From: Bradyrhizobium sp. LMTR 3
GTDB taxonomy: Bacteria; Pseudomonadota; Alphaproteobacteria; Rhizobiales; Xanthobacteraceae
Assembly: GCF_001693485.1 (NCBI RefSeq)
Contig: NZ_MAXC01000009.1
Coordinates: 1-64,000 of the forward strand
Direction: 5' to 3'
DNA: 64,000 nt
Shown here in pieces: positions 17,092-26,030 of the stretch (within the stretch, counting starts at the first letter, position 1; every line of letters begins with the position of its first letter). The translations under genes and the position numbers were made by a program. Under the pieces are notes generated by a model, which was not told where the DNA came from, searched no databases, and saw only the letters and a program-made list of their open reading frames with translations.

Positions 17092-17382
17092 ATGACGGGT
17101 ACGACACGATCGAGCGGTGGCCTCGATGACCGCCGCAAGCGGCTTTTATTTCGCTGCTGGCATCGCGGCACCCGTGAGATGGACCTCATCCTCGGGCGCT
17201 TTGCGGATGCCGAGATATCGGGCATGCGCGATGACGAGTTGACCGAGCTGGAACGCCTGATCGAGGTGCCCGATCCCGACCTCTATGCCGCGCTGACCGG
17301 CGACAAGCCGCTCGATCCGGAGTACGCGACCGCGCTGTTCGACCGTATCAAGGCGTTTCGCGCCGTGGATCACGACGCATGA
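17092..17382 (+). CDS. sdhE: Succinate dehydrogenase assembly factor SdhE
   Basis: A 96-residue DUF339/SdhE protein that promotes covalent flavinylation of SdhA. The diagnostic RGxxE-like motif is present as HRGTREMDLILGRF, followed by the helical ELERLIEVPDPDLY segment and a C-terminal FDRIKAF. The alphaproteobacterial version has a short basic N-terminal extension (SGGLDDRRKRLLFRCWHRG), as here. Its stop overlaps the mfd start by four bases (ATGA), implying translational coupling. Confidence 0.93.
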   Translation: MTGTTRSSGGLDDRRKRLLFRCWHRGTREMDLILGRFADAEISGMRDDELTELERLIEVPDPDLYAALTGDKPLDPEYATALFDRIKAFRAVDHDA

Positions 17383-20300
17383 AAGCGCCCGTCAAATCGC
17401 CCGCCGCGCTGCTGGCTCCCGGCCGCGCCCTGACGTTTGCCAATGTCGCCGAGGGCGCGGAGGGGCTTGTCGTCTCCGACCTCGCCCGTGCGGTCGCGGC
17501 CAAGCCGAAACCGCCGGCGGTCAGCCTTGCCGTGGTCTGCCGCGATGGTCCGCGCATGCAGCAACTGGCGCGGGCGCTGGAATTCTTTGCGCCCGATCTG
17601 CCGGTGATGCAATTTCCAGCCTGGGACTGCCAGCCCTATGATCGGGTGTCGCCGCATGGCGGCATCCTGGCGCAGCGGCTGACGACGCTGGCGCGGCTAT
17701 CGCGCCTGCAGGGCAGCGACAAGCCGCTGATCGTGCTGACGACCGTCAACGCCGTCGTGCAGCGCGTGCCCGCGCGCGAGGTGGTAGCGGCGCAGGCGCT
17801 GTCGGTCGCGCCCGGTCATGTCGTGCCGATGGATTCGATCGTCGCCTGGCTGGAGCACAATGGCTACAACCGCTCCTCGACCGTGCGCGAGCCCGGCGAG
17901 TACGCCGTGCGCGGCGGCATCCTCGATCTGTTTCCGGCCGGGCTCGACCAGCCGGTACGGTTCGACTTCTTCGGCGATTCCCTCGAATCGATCCGCACGT
18001 TCGATGCGGAAACCCAGCGCACGCTACTCGACATGCGCGCGCTCGACCTGGTGCCGATCTCGGAATTCCAGCTCGTCACCGAAACCATCCGCCGCTTTCG
18101 CATGGGCTATGTCGCAGCCTTCGGCGCACCCGAGCGCGACGATCCGCTCTATGAGGCCGTCAGCGAAGGCCGCCGCCATCCGGGCATGGAGCATTGGCTG
18201 CCGTTGTTCCAGGAGCGGATGGATACGCTGTTCGATTATCTCGATGGTGCGCCGATCGCGATCGAACCGCAAGGCGAGGACGCCGCGCGCGAACGCTTCA
18301 AGCAGATCGCGGACTATTACGAGGCCAGGCGCGAGGCGCTGGAACATCCCGGATCGAGTGCGATCTACAAGCCGTTACCTCCGGATCGGCTCTATCTGAC
18401 GGAAGCGGAGTGGACGACGCGGCTGAGCGACGCCGCCTTGGCGCGGCTGACGCCGTTTGCGGTGCCGGAAGGGGCCGGGGACGTGTTCGACGCCGGCGCA
18501 AGGCAGGGCCGCAATTTCACGCCCGAGCGGGCCGACACTTCCGTCAACGTGTTCGAAGCTGTCGTGGCGCATGTGCTGGCCTTGCAGGCGCAGCGCAAGA
18601 AGGTGGTGATCGCGCTGTGGAGCGAAGGCTCGCGCGACCGCATGGGCAGCATGCTGCGGGACCACAAGCTCGCCAATATCACCACCGTCAACGCCTGGCG
18701 TACCGTGCAGGCGACGCCACGCAACGAGGCCATGCTGGCGGTGGTCGGCATGGAGAGCGGTTTCGAGACCGACGAATTCGCCGTCATCAGCGAGCAGGAC
18801 ATCCTCGGCGACCGCCTGGTGCGCCAGCGCAAATCGAGCCGCAAGCTCGACAATTTCATCTCGGAAGTCACGAGCCTTTCGACCGGCGATCTCGTTGTGC
18901 ATGTCGAGCACGGCATCGGGCGCTTTGTCGGCTTGCAGACGATCGAGGTCGGCGGCGCGCCGCATGATTGTCTCGAACTGCATTACGCCGCCGAAACAAA
19001 GCTGTTCCTGCCGGTCGAGAACATCGAGCTGCTGTCGCGCTACGGCTCCGACCACGCCAATGTCGAATTGGACCGGCTGGGTGGCGGCGGCTGGCAGGCG
19101 CGCAAGGCCAAGCTGAAGAACCGGATCCGCGAGATCGCCGGCGAACTGATCAAGATCGCAGCCGAGCGGCAACTGCACGAAGCGCCGAAAATGCCGGTGC
19201 AGCCGCATGTCTATGACGAATTCTGTGCGCGCTTCCCCTATGAGGAAACCGAGGATCAGCTTGGCGCCATCACATCCACGCTGAAAGACCTTGAAACCGG
19301 CCGTCCCATGGACCGGCTGATCTGCGGCGACGTCGGCTTCGGCAAGACGGAGGTGGCGTTGCGCGCGGCGTTCGCGGTCGCGCTCGAAGGCAAGCAGGTC
19401 GCCGTCGTCGTGCCGACCACGCTGCTTGCCCGCCAGCACAGCAAGAATTTTGCCGAACGCTTCAGAGGTTTTCCAGTCAACGTCGCGCAGGCCTCCCGCC
19501 TGATCCCGGCCAAGGAGCTGACGCAGGTCAAGAAGGGGCTAGCCGAGGGCAATGTCGACATCGTGGTCGGCACCCACGCGCTGCTCGGCAAGTCGATCAA
19601 GTTCAGGGATCTGGGCCTTTTGATTGTCGACGAGGAGCAGCACTTTGGCGTCAGCCACAAGGAAAAGCTGAAGCAGTTGCGGGCGCAGGTGCATGTCTTG
19701 ACGCTGAGCGCGACGCCAATCCCGCGGACGCTGCAGCTTGCGCTGACCGGCGTGCGCGACCTTTCGATTATCGCCTCGCCCCCGGTCGATCGCCTCGCGG
19801 TGCGCACCTTCGTGGCGCCGCACGATCCCCTGATGATCCGCGAGGCGCTGCTACGCGAACGCTACCGCGGCGGGCAGGCGTTCTACGTGGTGCCGCGCAT
19901 CGAGGACCTTGCCGGCGTCAAGGACTTCCTCGACAAGAACGTGCCGGAAATGAAGGTCGCGGTTGCGCACGGCCAGATGCCGCCGACCGTGATCGAGGAC
20001 ATCATATCGGCCTTCTATGACGGCAAATACGACATCCTGCTTTCGACCACGATCATCGAGTCCGGCCTCGACATTCCGAACGCCAATACGCTGATCGTGC
20101 ATCGCGCCGACATGTTCGGCCTTGCGCAGCTCTATCAGTTGCGCGGGCGGGTAGGGCGCTCGAAGCTCCGCGCCTACGCGCTGTTCACGTTGCCGGCGCA
20201 GCAGAAGATCACCGCGCAGGCCGAGCGACGGTTGAAGGTGCTGCAGTCGCTGGAAACGCTGGGCGCGGGCTTCCAGTTGGCCTCGCACGATCTCGATATC

Positions 20301-20897
20301 CGCGGCGCCGGCAATCTGCTCGGCGAAGAACAGTCCGGCCACATCAAGGAAGTCGGCTTCGAGCTCTATCAATCGATGCTGGAGGAGGCGATCCTCAACC
20401 TCAAGGCCGGCGTGGCTGAACCCGCCGCCGATCGTTGGTCGCCGCAGATCACCATCGGCATGCCGGTCTTGATCCCCGAGGATTACGTCAACGATCTTTC
20501 GGTGCGGCTGTCGCTCTACCGTCGGCTCGCCGATCTCGATACCGACGAGGAGATCGACAATTTCGCCGCCGAGATGCGCGACCGTTTCGGCGTGCTGCCG
20601 GACGAAGTCCGCTATCTCTTCAAGGTCGCGGCCATCAAGGCCTATTGCCGCCGCGCCAATGTCGAGAAAGTCGACGCCGGCCCGAAGGGCGCGGTGATCT
20701 CGTTCCGCGACAACAGCTTTGCCCAGCCGGATCGCCTCGTCGCTTTTATCCGTCAGCACGGTCAGGCCGCGAAGGTGCGGCCGGATATGAAGGTAGTGTT
20801 CCTGCAGCAATGGAAGACGCCTGAGGAGCGGCTGATGGGTACGACCGAGATCTTGCGGCGGCTCGCCAGTCTCGCGGAGAGCAAGAAGGCGGCGTAG
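17379..20897 (+). CDS. mfd: Transcription-repair coupling factor Mfd
   Basis: A 1172-residue ATP-dependent translocase that removes stalled RNA polymerase and recruits UvrA. Domains in order: UvrB-homology region (about 30-330; FPAWDCQPYDRVSP and VRGGILDLFP), RNA-polymerase-interaction domain (about 490-560; STGDLVVHVEHGIGRF), RecG-like helicase core (about 620-960; Walker A GDVGFGKTEVAL, VDEEQHFGV, SATPIPRTL, QLRGRVGRS) and the C-terminal TRCF domain (about 1020-1140). Full length, coupled to sdhE. Confidence 0.97.
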   Translation: MKAPVKSPAALLAPGRALTFANVAEGAEGLVVSDLARAVAAKPKPPAVSLAVVCRDGPRMQQLARALEFFAPDLPVMQFPAWDCQPYDRVSPHGGILAQRLTTLARLSRLQGSDKPLIVLTTVNAVVQRVPAREVVAAQALSVAPGHVVPMDSIVAWLEHNGYNRSSTVREPGEYAVRGGILDLFPAGLDQPVRFDFFGDSLESIRTFDAETQRTLLDMRALDLVPISEFQLVTETIRRFRMGYVAAFGAPERDDPLYEAVSEGRRHPGMEHWLPLFQERMDTLFDYLDGAPIAIEPQGEDAARERFKQIADYYEARREALEHPGSSAIYKPLPPDRLYLTEAEWTTRLSDAALARLTPFAVPEGAGDVFDAGARQGRNFTPERADTSVNVFEAVVAHVLALQAQRKKVVIALWSEGSRDRMGSMLRDHKLANITTVNAWRTVQATPRNEAMLAVVGMESGFETDEFAVISEQDILGDRLVRQRKSSRKLDNFISEVTSLSTGDLVVHVEHGIGRFVGLQTIEVGGAPHDCLELHYAAETKLFLPVENIELLSRYGSDHANVELDRLGGGGWQARKAKLKNRIREIAGELIKIAAERQLHEAPKMPVQPHVYDEFCARFPYEETEDQLGAITSTLKDLETGRPMDRLICGDVGFGKTEVALRAAFAVALEGKQVAVVVPTTLLARQHSKNFAERFRGFPVNVAQASRLIPAKELTQVKKGLAEGNVDIVVGTHALLGKSIKFRDLGLLIVDEEQHFGVSHKEKLKQLRAQVHVLTLSATPIPRTLQLALTGVRDLSIIASPPVDRLAVRTFVAPHDPLMIREALLRERYRGGQAFYVVPRIEDLAGVKDFLDKNVPEMKVAVAHGQMPPTVIEDIISAFYDGKYDILLSTTIIESGLDIPNANTLIVHRADMFGLAQLYQLRGRVGRSKLRAYALFTLPAQQKITAQAERRLKVLQSLETLGAGFQLASHDLDIRGAGNLLGEEQSGHIKEVGFELYQSMLEEAILNLKAGVAEPAADRWSPQITIGMPVLIPEDYVNDLSVRLSLYRRLADLDTDEEIDNFAAEMRDRFGVLPDEVRYLFKVAAIKAYCRRANVEKVDAGPKGAVISFRDNSFAQPDRLVAFIRQHGQAAKVRPDMKVVFLQQWKTPEERLMGTTEILRRLASLAESKKAA

Positions 20898-20935
20898 GAG
20901 ATTCGGCGCGGCTTCTCCCCGTTATTGCGAGGAAC

Positions 20936-21032
20936 CGTAGGGTGGGCAAAAGCGAAGCGTGCCCACCATCCGCAACAGCATTGTGGATAGATGGTGGGCA
21001 CGGCGCGAAGCGCGCCTTTGCCCACCCTACGA
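20936..21032. repeat. Dispersed palindrome (CGTAGGGTGGGCAAA type)
   Basis: CGTAGGGTGGGCAAAAGCG and its inverse CGCCTTTGCCCACCCTACG bracket GCCCACCAT...ATGGTGGGC, a perfect long hairpin family common in Bradyrhizobium. Its right end overlaps the stop codon of the next gene, so the insertion appears to define that gene's 3' end. Confidence 0.8.
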
Positions 21033-22301
21033 CGCTGCCCGTTGCGCGTCTTCCTGCAGCCGTGACCGCAGCGATTTCGCGGAATCGTTCGGCAGCAGCG
21101 TTGCGACCGTCACGGTCGGCTCCGACCGTGCGTCGCGCTGGCCGTGGCTGGTATGGCGCATCACGCTCGACAGCCGCCGCGCGATGGCGTGAGCCGACTT
21201 CAGGTCGGCCTCGGCAAACACCACGACGACCGAGCCGTCGTCCTGGGCGGTGCCGAAATCCATTTGCCGCATCAAGCGGCTGATGATCCGCGCGCCGTCG
21301 AATTGCGCGCGGGGATGGTCGGGATCGAACGCAAAGCGCGCCACCGACAATCCGCCGCCGCGTTGCTGCGTCTGGTAGATGGCGCTGGCAAAGTCGCGCT
21401 CGAAGGCTTCCGGGGTGAGCAGACCGGTCCGCGCGTCGATCAGTCCATCGGCGTCGATGGCCTTCAGCGTGCGGCTCAGATGCGCTTCAAAGGCGTGCTG
21501 GCGGATCAGCGGTAGCCCAATCGCTGCCACCTGGACGGCGTCGCCGGAGACGATCTCGAGGTTCGGCAAATCATAGGCCGGCGCCAGATCGCCTGCCGTC
21601 ACGACGACGGGAAGATTGCGGAAACGGGCGTCCTCCGTCAGCACGGTGAGGAAGGCATCGACCACGCGCAGGCTGAATCCTTCGCCGAGCACGATGCCGT
21701 CGATGTCCCTGACGTTGAGGTGCTTCGCAGCCGCCTCGATCGAAAGCGCGCCGACCACGCCGGTGCGCTCGCCAAGCGCGACCGACAGCGCGGGATAGGC
21801 GCCGCCGCGGCCGATCAGCAGCACGGTAGCGTCGCGCGCCGGATCGATATGCGACAACGCCATTGGCGCTGCCGGCACCAGCCGGCGCATCACAGTCGCA
21901 TGCAATGACCGCACGCGCAGCGCGGCACGCAGGCGAGCCGCCAGTCGGTCAGAGCCGCCTTGTTGGGCGTTTGGGACTTGGCTCTGAAGGATTTGGCTCT
22001 GAAGCACTTTGCTCTGAAAAAAGGGAATGACGTTGTCCGGAACAGGGTTCTGCGAGTCGATCGCGATCAGTGGCAGATAGGGCTGTCGGGCGGCGACCCG
22101 CACGGCCAGTTCCGCCAGTCCGGCTGCATCGGCACCGGAGGTTTCGGCCAGCACGGCCGCCGGTTGCACCTGCTCGACCGCGCGCGCCGCATCCGCCCAA
22201 CCGGTCTCGACGACCGGAAACAGTCTCGCGACATCGAGCGTGGCGGCAAAGGACGGCCGTTTCGCGGTCGATACGACGAGGATCGGACCTTGCTGGGACA
22301 T
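21027..22301 (-). CDS. Degenerate GGDEF-domain protein
   Basis: A 424-residue soluble protein. The C-terminal part (about 275-415) aligns by eye with a diguanylate cyclase domain: DARTGLLTPEAFERDF matches the usual D-LTGL-NRR-F start, and AQDDGSVVVVFAEADLKSA occupies the position of the GGDEF loop and following strand. The GGD/EEF signature is absent, so it should not make c-di-GMP. The N-terminal half has receiver-like alpha/beta repeats. The start at 22301 (MSQQGPILVV) begins the first strand. It is in line with the acyl-CoA-synthetase-like gene 90 bp upstream and may share its transcript. Confidence 0.65.
   Translation of the reverse strand: MSQQGPILVVSTAKRPSFAATLDVARLFPVVETGWADAARAVEQVQPAAVLAETSGADAAGLAELAVRVAARQPYLPLIAIDSQNPVPDNVIPFFQSKVLQSQILQSQVPNAQQGGSDRLAARLRAALRVRSLHATVMRRLVPAAPMALSHIDPARDATVLLIGRGGAYPALSVALGERTGVVGALSIEAAAKHLNVRDIDGIVLGEGFSLRVVDAFLTVLTEDARFRNLPVVVTAGDLAPAYDLPNLEIVSGDAVQVAAIGLPLIRQHAFEAHLSRTLKAIDADGLIDARTGLLTPEAFERDFASAIYQTQQRGGGLSVARFAFDPDHPRAQFDGARIISRLMRQMDFGTAQDDGSVVVVFAEADLKSAHAIARRLSSVMRHTSHGQRDARSEPTVTVATLLPNDSAKSLRSRLQEDAQRAAS
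21979..22023. repeat. 15-bp tandem repeat inside the coding sequence
   Basis: Three copies of a 15-bp unit (TTGGCTCTGAAGGAT, TTGGCTCTGAAGCAC, TTTGCTCTGAAAAAA) encode a repeated five-residue block (QSKVL, QSQIL, QSQVP) in the GGDEF-like protein. Because the unit is a multiple of three, copy-number change would keep the frame. Confidence 0.85.
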
Positions 22302-22391
22302 CTGAGAACTCGGACCAAGCGCACAATAGGATGCCACGATCCTAGTTTGCCGCGCTTAATGCGGCGTCAACGGGCGCCCGCCTGCGGCCTC

Positions 22392-23897
22392 TCAGGCGGC
22401 GTTGCTCCGATCCCGAAATGCTTCCACCATCAAGGGGTTAAGACCGAGTTCTGTCAGCGCGTCTCGGGCGCGGGCGTTGTCGAGCGCACGGCCGGCAAGC
22501 CGGTGGCCGCTGAGGCGGTCCGGCAGCGCGGTCAGCAGCGCGCCCTGACCGAGCCGGCGCGCCCACTCCTGGAGGTCCTGCGCCAGGAATCGGTAGCCGC
22601 CGACAGCCATCACGCCGGACGGCGGCGCGGTGATATTGACCGCGCCGGTGACACGGTCGAGCCGCGCCGCGTAATCCGTATCGACGTAATCGCGCGGCGG
22701 CGACGCGATCAGGGAATCGCTCGGCGGTGGAGGCGGCGCATAGGCCGCGACCGGCACCATCGGTCCGCGCAGTCCCAACGTGCCGCGCGGCGTCAGCAGA
22801 ATTTCGCCCGCGATCGACGATCCCGGCAGATCGCGCGGCGCCCCGTGGGGACCCGGCTTGATCAGGGCCGGCGAGCCGTCTTCCGCGATCCGGCGCGCAC
22901 CGAACAATCCGGCCTCGCCGAACAGATAGACATCCGTCAGCGTCGCCTGTTGCGCGGCCCAGCACGCGCTGGAGCCGACCTGCTCCGGGGTCCGCCACAG
23001 GCCGATGACATTGCGCAGGCTCGGCATCCGCGCGCCGAGGTCCAGTTCGTCCAGCCGCAGCGCCAGTTGGGCAGGTGCGATCAGCGTGTCGCAGGCCTGC
23101 TCGTTGATCTGCTGTTCCAGCACCTCGTCGTCGAAGGGATGGTGCAATACCAATGTTCCGCCCGACAGCAGCCAGATCGCCAGCGACGAGGCGAGGCCGG
23201 CAAAAGACATCGGCGAGAAGGCCGACAGGATGGTTGCGGCCTGCGGCACGTCGCTTTCGAGCGACATCGCAAGGCCGCCCGCAATCAGGCCGAGATGGGC
23301 GCGTGGGACCGGCCGGAAGCCGTCCGAGGTGACGTCGAATGAAATCAGCGCCGCCTTGCGGCCGTCCTGAATCACGGCGCGCGTGGTCGGGGATTCCCGG
23401 AAGATGGCGTTGTCGAGCGAGGCCATGCCTTCGGGCAGGTCGCCGCCGAAGCCGCAGACATGGCGAATCGAGAACGCTTCGGCGGCAGCGTTCATGGCGA
23501 TATCCGAGTAGATCACGCCGTCGACCTTGCCCGAGGTCACGATCGCCCGCGCGGCGGTGCGGTTGAGCGCCATGGTCAATTCCGACTGCCGCCAGAGCAG
23601 CGGCAGCACCGCGACGACGAGGCCGGCGCGGAAGGCGGCGAGCACGGTGAGCGCGAATTCGATGGTGTTCGGCAATTGAACCGCGATCACGGAATTGGAC
23701 GGCAAGCCGGATTCGATGAAGTGCGCGGCCAGCGACGAGATCATACGGTCGGCCTGCACGAAGGTGAGACGCTTCGGCGGCTGGCCGGTGATGCGCTGCT
23801 TGTTGGGGGGATCGACCAGCGCCAGCGCGTCCGGCTGCCGTGCCAGGTTCCGTTTGAACAACGTATCGAGCGTTGGCGAAGCGGTGGGCTGGGTCAC
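22392..23897 (-). CDS. Degenerate acyl-CoA synthetase (ANL superfamily)
   Basis: 501 residues with the overall ANL layout: an N-terminal domain opening TFVQADRMISSLAAHFIESGL and VIAVQLPNTIEFALTVLAAFRAGLV, and a C-terminal subdomain. Key motifs are altered. The P-loop expected as TSGTTGxPK reads FDVTSDGFRPVPR; the A7 TGD reads TDY; no lysine is seen at the A10 position near the C-terminus. It is therefore likely catalytically weak or inactive, or has a changed reaction. It lies 45 bp after the solute-binding-protein gene on the same strand. Confidence 0.75.
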   Translation of the reverse strand: MTQPTASPTLDTLFKRNLARQPDALALVDPPNKQRITGQPPKRLTFVQADRMISSLAAHFIESGLPSNSVIAVQLPNTIEFALTVLAAFRAGLVVAVLPLLWRQSELTMALNRTAARAIVTSGKVDGVIYSDIAMNAAAEAFSIRHVCGFGGDLPEGMASLDNAIFRESPTTRAVIQDGRKAALISFDVTSDGFRPVPRAHLGLIAGGLAMSLESDVPQAATILSAFSPMSFAGLASSLAIWLLSGGTLVLHHPFDDEVLEQQINEQACDTLIAPAQLALRLDELDLGARMPSLRNVIGLWRTPEQVGSSACWAAQQATLTDVYLFGEAGLFGARRIAEDGSPALIKPGPHGAPRDLPGSSIAGEILLTPRGTLGLRGPMVPVAAYAPPPPPSDSLIASPPRDYVDTDYAARLDRVTGAVNITAPPSGVMAVGGYRFLAQDLQEWARRLGQGALLTALPDRLSGHRLAGRALDNARARDALTELGLNPLMVEAFRDRSNAA

Positions 23898-23942
23898 GGC
23901 GTTACTTCGGCTCTGTCACGGAGGTTGGATCGTTTGGCGAGT

Positions 23943-25769
23943 TCACTTCATTTCCGGCTTCTGCCACCAGGTTTCCGGCAGATAGCCCGTCAACGCGGTC
24001 GCTGTAGGTTGTTCTATCCGATTCCACCGCGCAATCCATTGCTCCTGCACGTTAAACACTGGAATTGCGTAGAAGCCCGACATCAGGACGCGATCGAGGG
24101 CGCGCACCGCGGAGACGAAAGGCGGCCGTTCGCGCGCCTCGAGCAGGGCAGCGATCATGGCGTCGATGGCGGGCTCCTTGGCCCCCATGTAATTCCGGGT
24201 GCCGGGAATGTCGGCGGCCTGGCTGCCCCAGTAGAAGGACTGCTCGTTGCCGGGGGATAGCGACTGGTCCCAGCGGTTCTGCAGCATATCGAACTCGTAG
24301 CCCAGCCGGCGCTGGTCGAACTGCACGGGGTCGACCGCGCGGACGCTGGCCTCGATCCCGGCGCGCTTGAGGTCGCGCTGATAGGAAAGCGCAATCCGCT
24401 CCTGGTCGCGCGTCGTCACCAGGATTTCGAAGGTGAGCGGCGTCCTGGACGAACGTTGCCGCAGCACGGCTCCATCGAGATCGTAGCCGGCTTCCGACAG
24501 CAATTTGAGCGCGCTGCGCAGCGTTGTTCGATCGCGGCCCGATCCGTCGGTGGCGGGCAGGCGGTACGTGCCATCGAGGATGTCCGGCCGGATCCGTGCC
24601 GCGAACGGCTTCAAGAGTTCGCGCTCGTGCTCGTCAGCCGGACGGGCATAGGCGGATAGTTCGGAGCCTGCGAAGAAGCCTGCCGCGCGCGCATAGAGTC
24701 CGAAAAAGTAATTGCGATTGATCCACTCGAAATCGAACAGCAGCGTCAGGGCCTGCCGTACGCGGATGTCTGAAAACATCGGACGCCGCGTGTTGAACAC
24801 CAGGAATTCCGAGGGCTGCGGCATTCCGGTCTTGATGGTATCGCGGATCACTTCGCCGTTGCGGGCGGCCGGAAAATCGTAACCGTCATGCCAGCGCAGC
24901 GGCTCGTGCTCGGCGCGAAAGTCATAGAGGCCGCGCTTGAATGCCTCGAACTGGCCGTTGGCCTCGCGATAGAAATCGAGCCTGATCTCGTCGAAGTTCC
25001 ACAATCCCCGATTCACCGGCAGGTCGCGGCCCCAATAATCGGGATTGCGGGTCAGCGTGACGCTGGCGCCCGGCTTGACGGCGGTGACGCGATAGGGGCC
25101 GGAACCGACCGGTCCGGTCATCGTGGTTTCCTCGAACGTTGCCGGATCGACCGCATGCTTCGGCAAGACAGGCATCAGCCCGAGGATCAGCGGCAGCTCG
25201 CGGTCGTTGCCGCCGCCGAAATCGAACCGCACGGTGAGCGGATCGGGTGCTTCGGCCTTTACGACTTTGGAATAATACTGGCGGTGATTGGGGCGCCCCT
25301 TGTCGCGCAGCAAGACCCACGAAAACAGGACGTCTTCTGCCGTGACCGGCTTACCGTCGGCGAAGCGCGCCCTCGGGTCGAGGTGGAACGAGACGTAGCT
25401 GCGCGCGTCGTCAGTCTCGACGGTTTTGGCCAGCAAGCCATAGAGCGTGAAAGCCTCGTCATTGCCGCGCGCCATCAGGCTCTCGACCACAAAGCCCCTG
25501 ATCTGCTGAACCGCGAGGCCACGGACGATGAAGGGGTTGAGGCTGTCGAAGGTTCCCAGGGCGCCCCAGACCAGCCGCCCGCCCTTCGGCGCTTCGGGAT
25601 TGGCGTAGGGCATATGCGTGAAACCGGCGGGAAGAGCAGGCGCGCCGTGCATCGCCAGCGCGTGGCTTTCGGCCGCCCTGGCTTCGTGGACCGGCGCGAG
25701 AGGCGTCACAGCCAGCGCCAGGGCAATGCCCGCGAGCACACGCAGGCGGATACGACCGAAGCGGGTCAT
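23943..25769 (-). CDS. Periplasmic peptide-type solute-binding protein (SBP family 5, YejA-like)
   Basis: A 608-residue extracellular solute-binding protein of the oligopeptide/dipeptide class. The signal peptide spans about residues 1-33 (RLRVLAGIALALAVTPLAPVH...ARA). The mature part has GTFDSLNPFIVRG, DGKPVTAEDVLFSW, GSGPYRV and the YejA-like WDQSLSPGNEQSFYWGS...TRNYMG. The ATG at 25769 is chosen for the signal peptide. The matching permease and ATPase genes are not next to it, so it may serve a transporter encoded elsewhere (inference). Confidence 0.88.
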   Translation of the reverse strand: MTRFGRIRLRVLAGIALALAVTPLAPVHEARAAESHALAMHGAPALPAGFTHMPYANPEAPKGGRLVWGALGTFDSLNPFIVRGLAVQQIRGFVVESLMARGNDEAFTLYGLLAKTVETDDARSYVSFHLDPRARFADGKPVTAEDVLFSWVLLRDKGRPNHRQYYSKVVKAEAPDPLTVRFDFGGGNDRELPLILGLMPVLPKHAVDPATFEETTMTGPVGSGPYRVTAVKPGASVTLTRNPDYWGRDLPVNRGLWNFDEIRLDFYREANGQFEAFKRGLYDFRAEHEPLRWHDGYDFPAARNGEVIRDTIKTGMPQPSEFLVFNTRRPMFSDIRVRQALTLLFDFEWINRNYFFGLYARAAGFFAGSELSAYARPADEHERELLKPFAARIRPDILDGTYRLPATDGSGRDRTTLRSALKLLSEAGYDLDGAVLRQRSSRTPLTFEILVTTRDQERIALSYQRDLKRAGIEASVRAVDPVQFDQRRLGYEFDMLQNRWDQSLSPGNEQSFYWGSQAADIPGTRNYMGAKEPAIDAMIAALLEARERPPFVSAVRALDRVLMSGFYAIPVFNVQEQWIARWNRIEQPTATALTGYLPETWWQKPEMK

Positions 25770-26030
25770 AGACGGGCAGGTATCTGATTCGAAAATGCGC
25801 ACGAAGAGAGCTTTACCATAGGCTTCGGCCTCGGCCTGCGGGGAACGCCAAAGATGCTTGTCGGCATTGATCTTTTCGTCTGCCGCTGTATTGAAGGCGG
25901 GCAGTTGATGACCGCGGGAACGCCTGTCACGTAACCGCCTCAATTGCCAACGAGACAGCCGCCCCAGCGCGGCTTGGTGTCGGTGCCTGTAGCGGTTTCG
26001 GGCGCTCCGGTTCAGAAAGGGTTTTCCGCA

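Noticed and set aside
21960..23342. A 460-codon plus-strand frame
   Set aside because: Antisense to the degenerate GGDEF and acyl-CoA-synthetase genes; Arg/Gln-rich low-quality composition.
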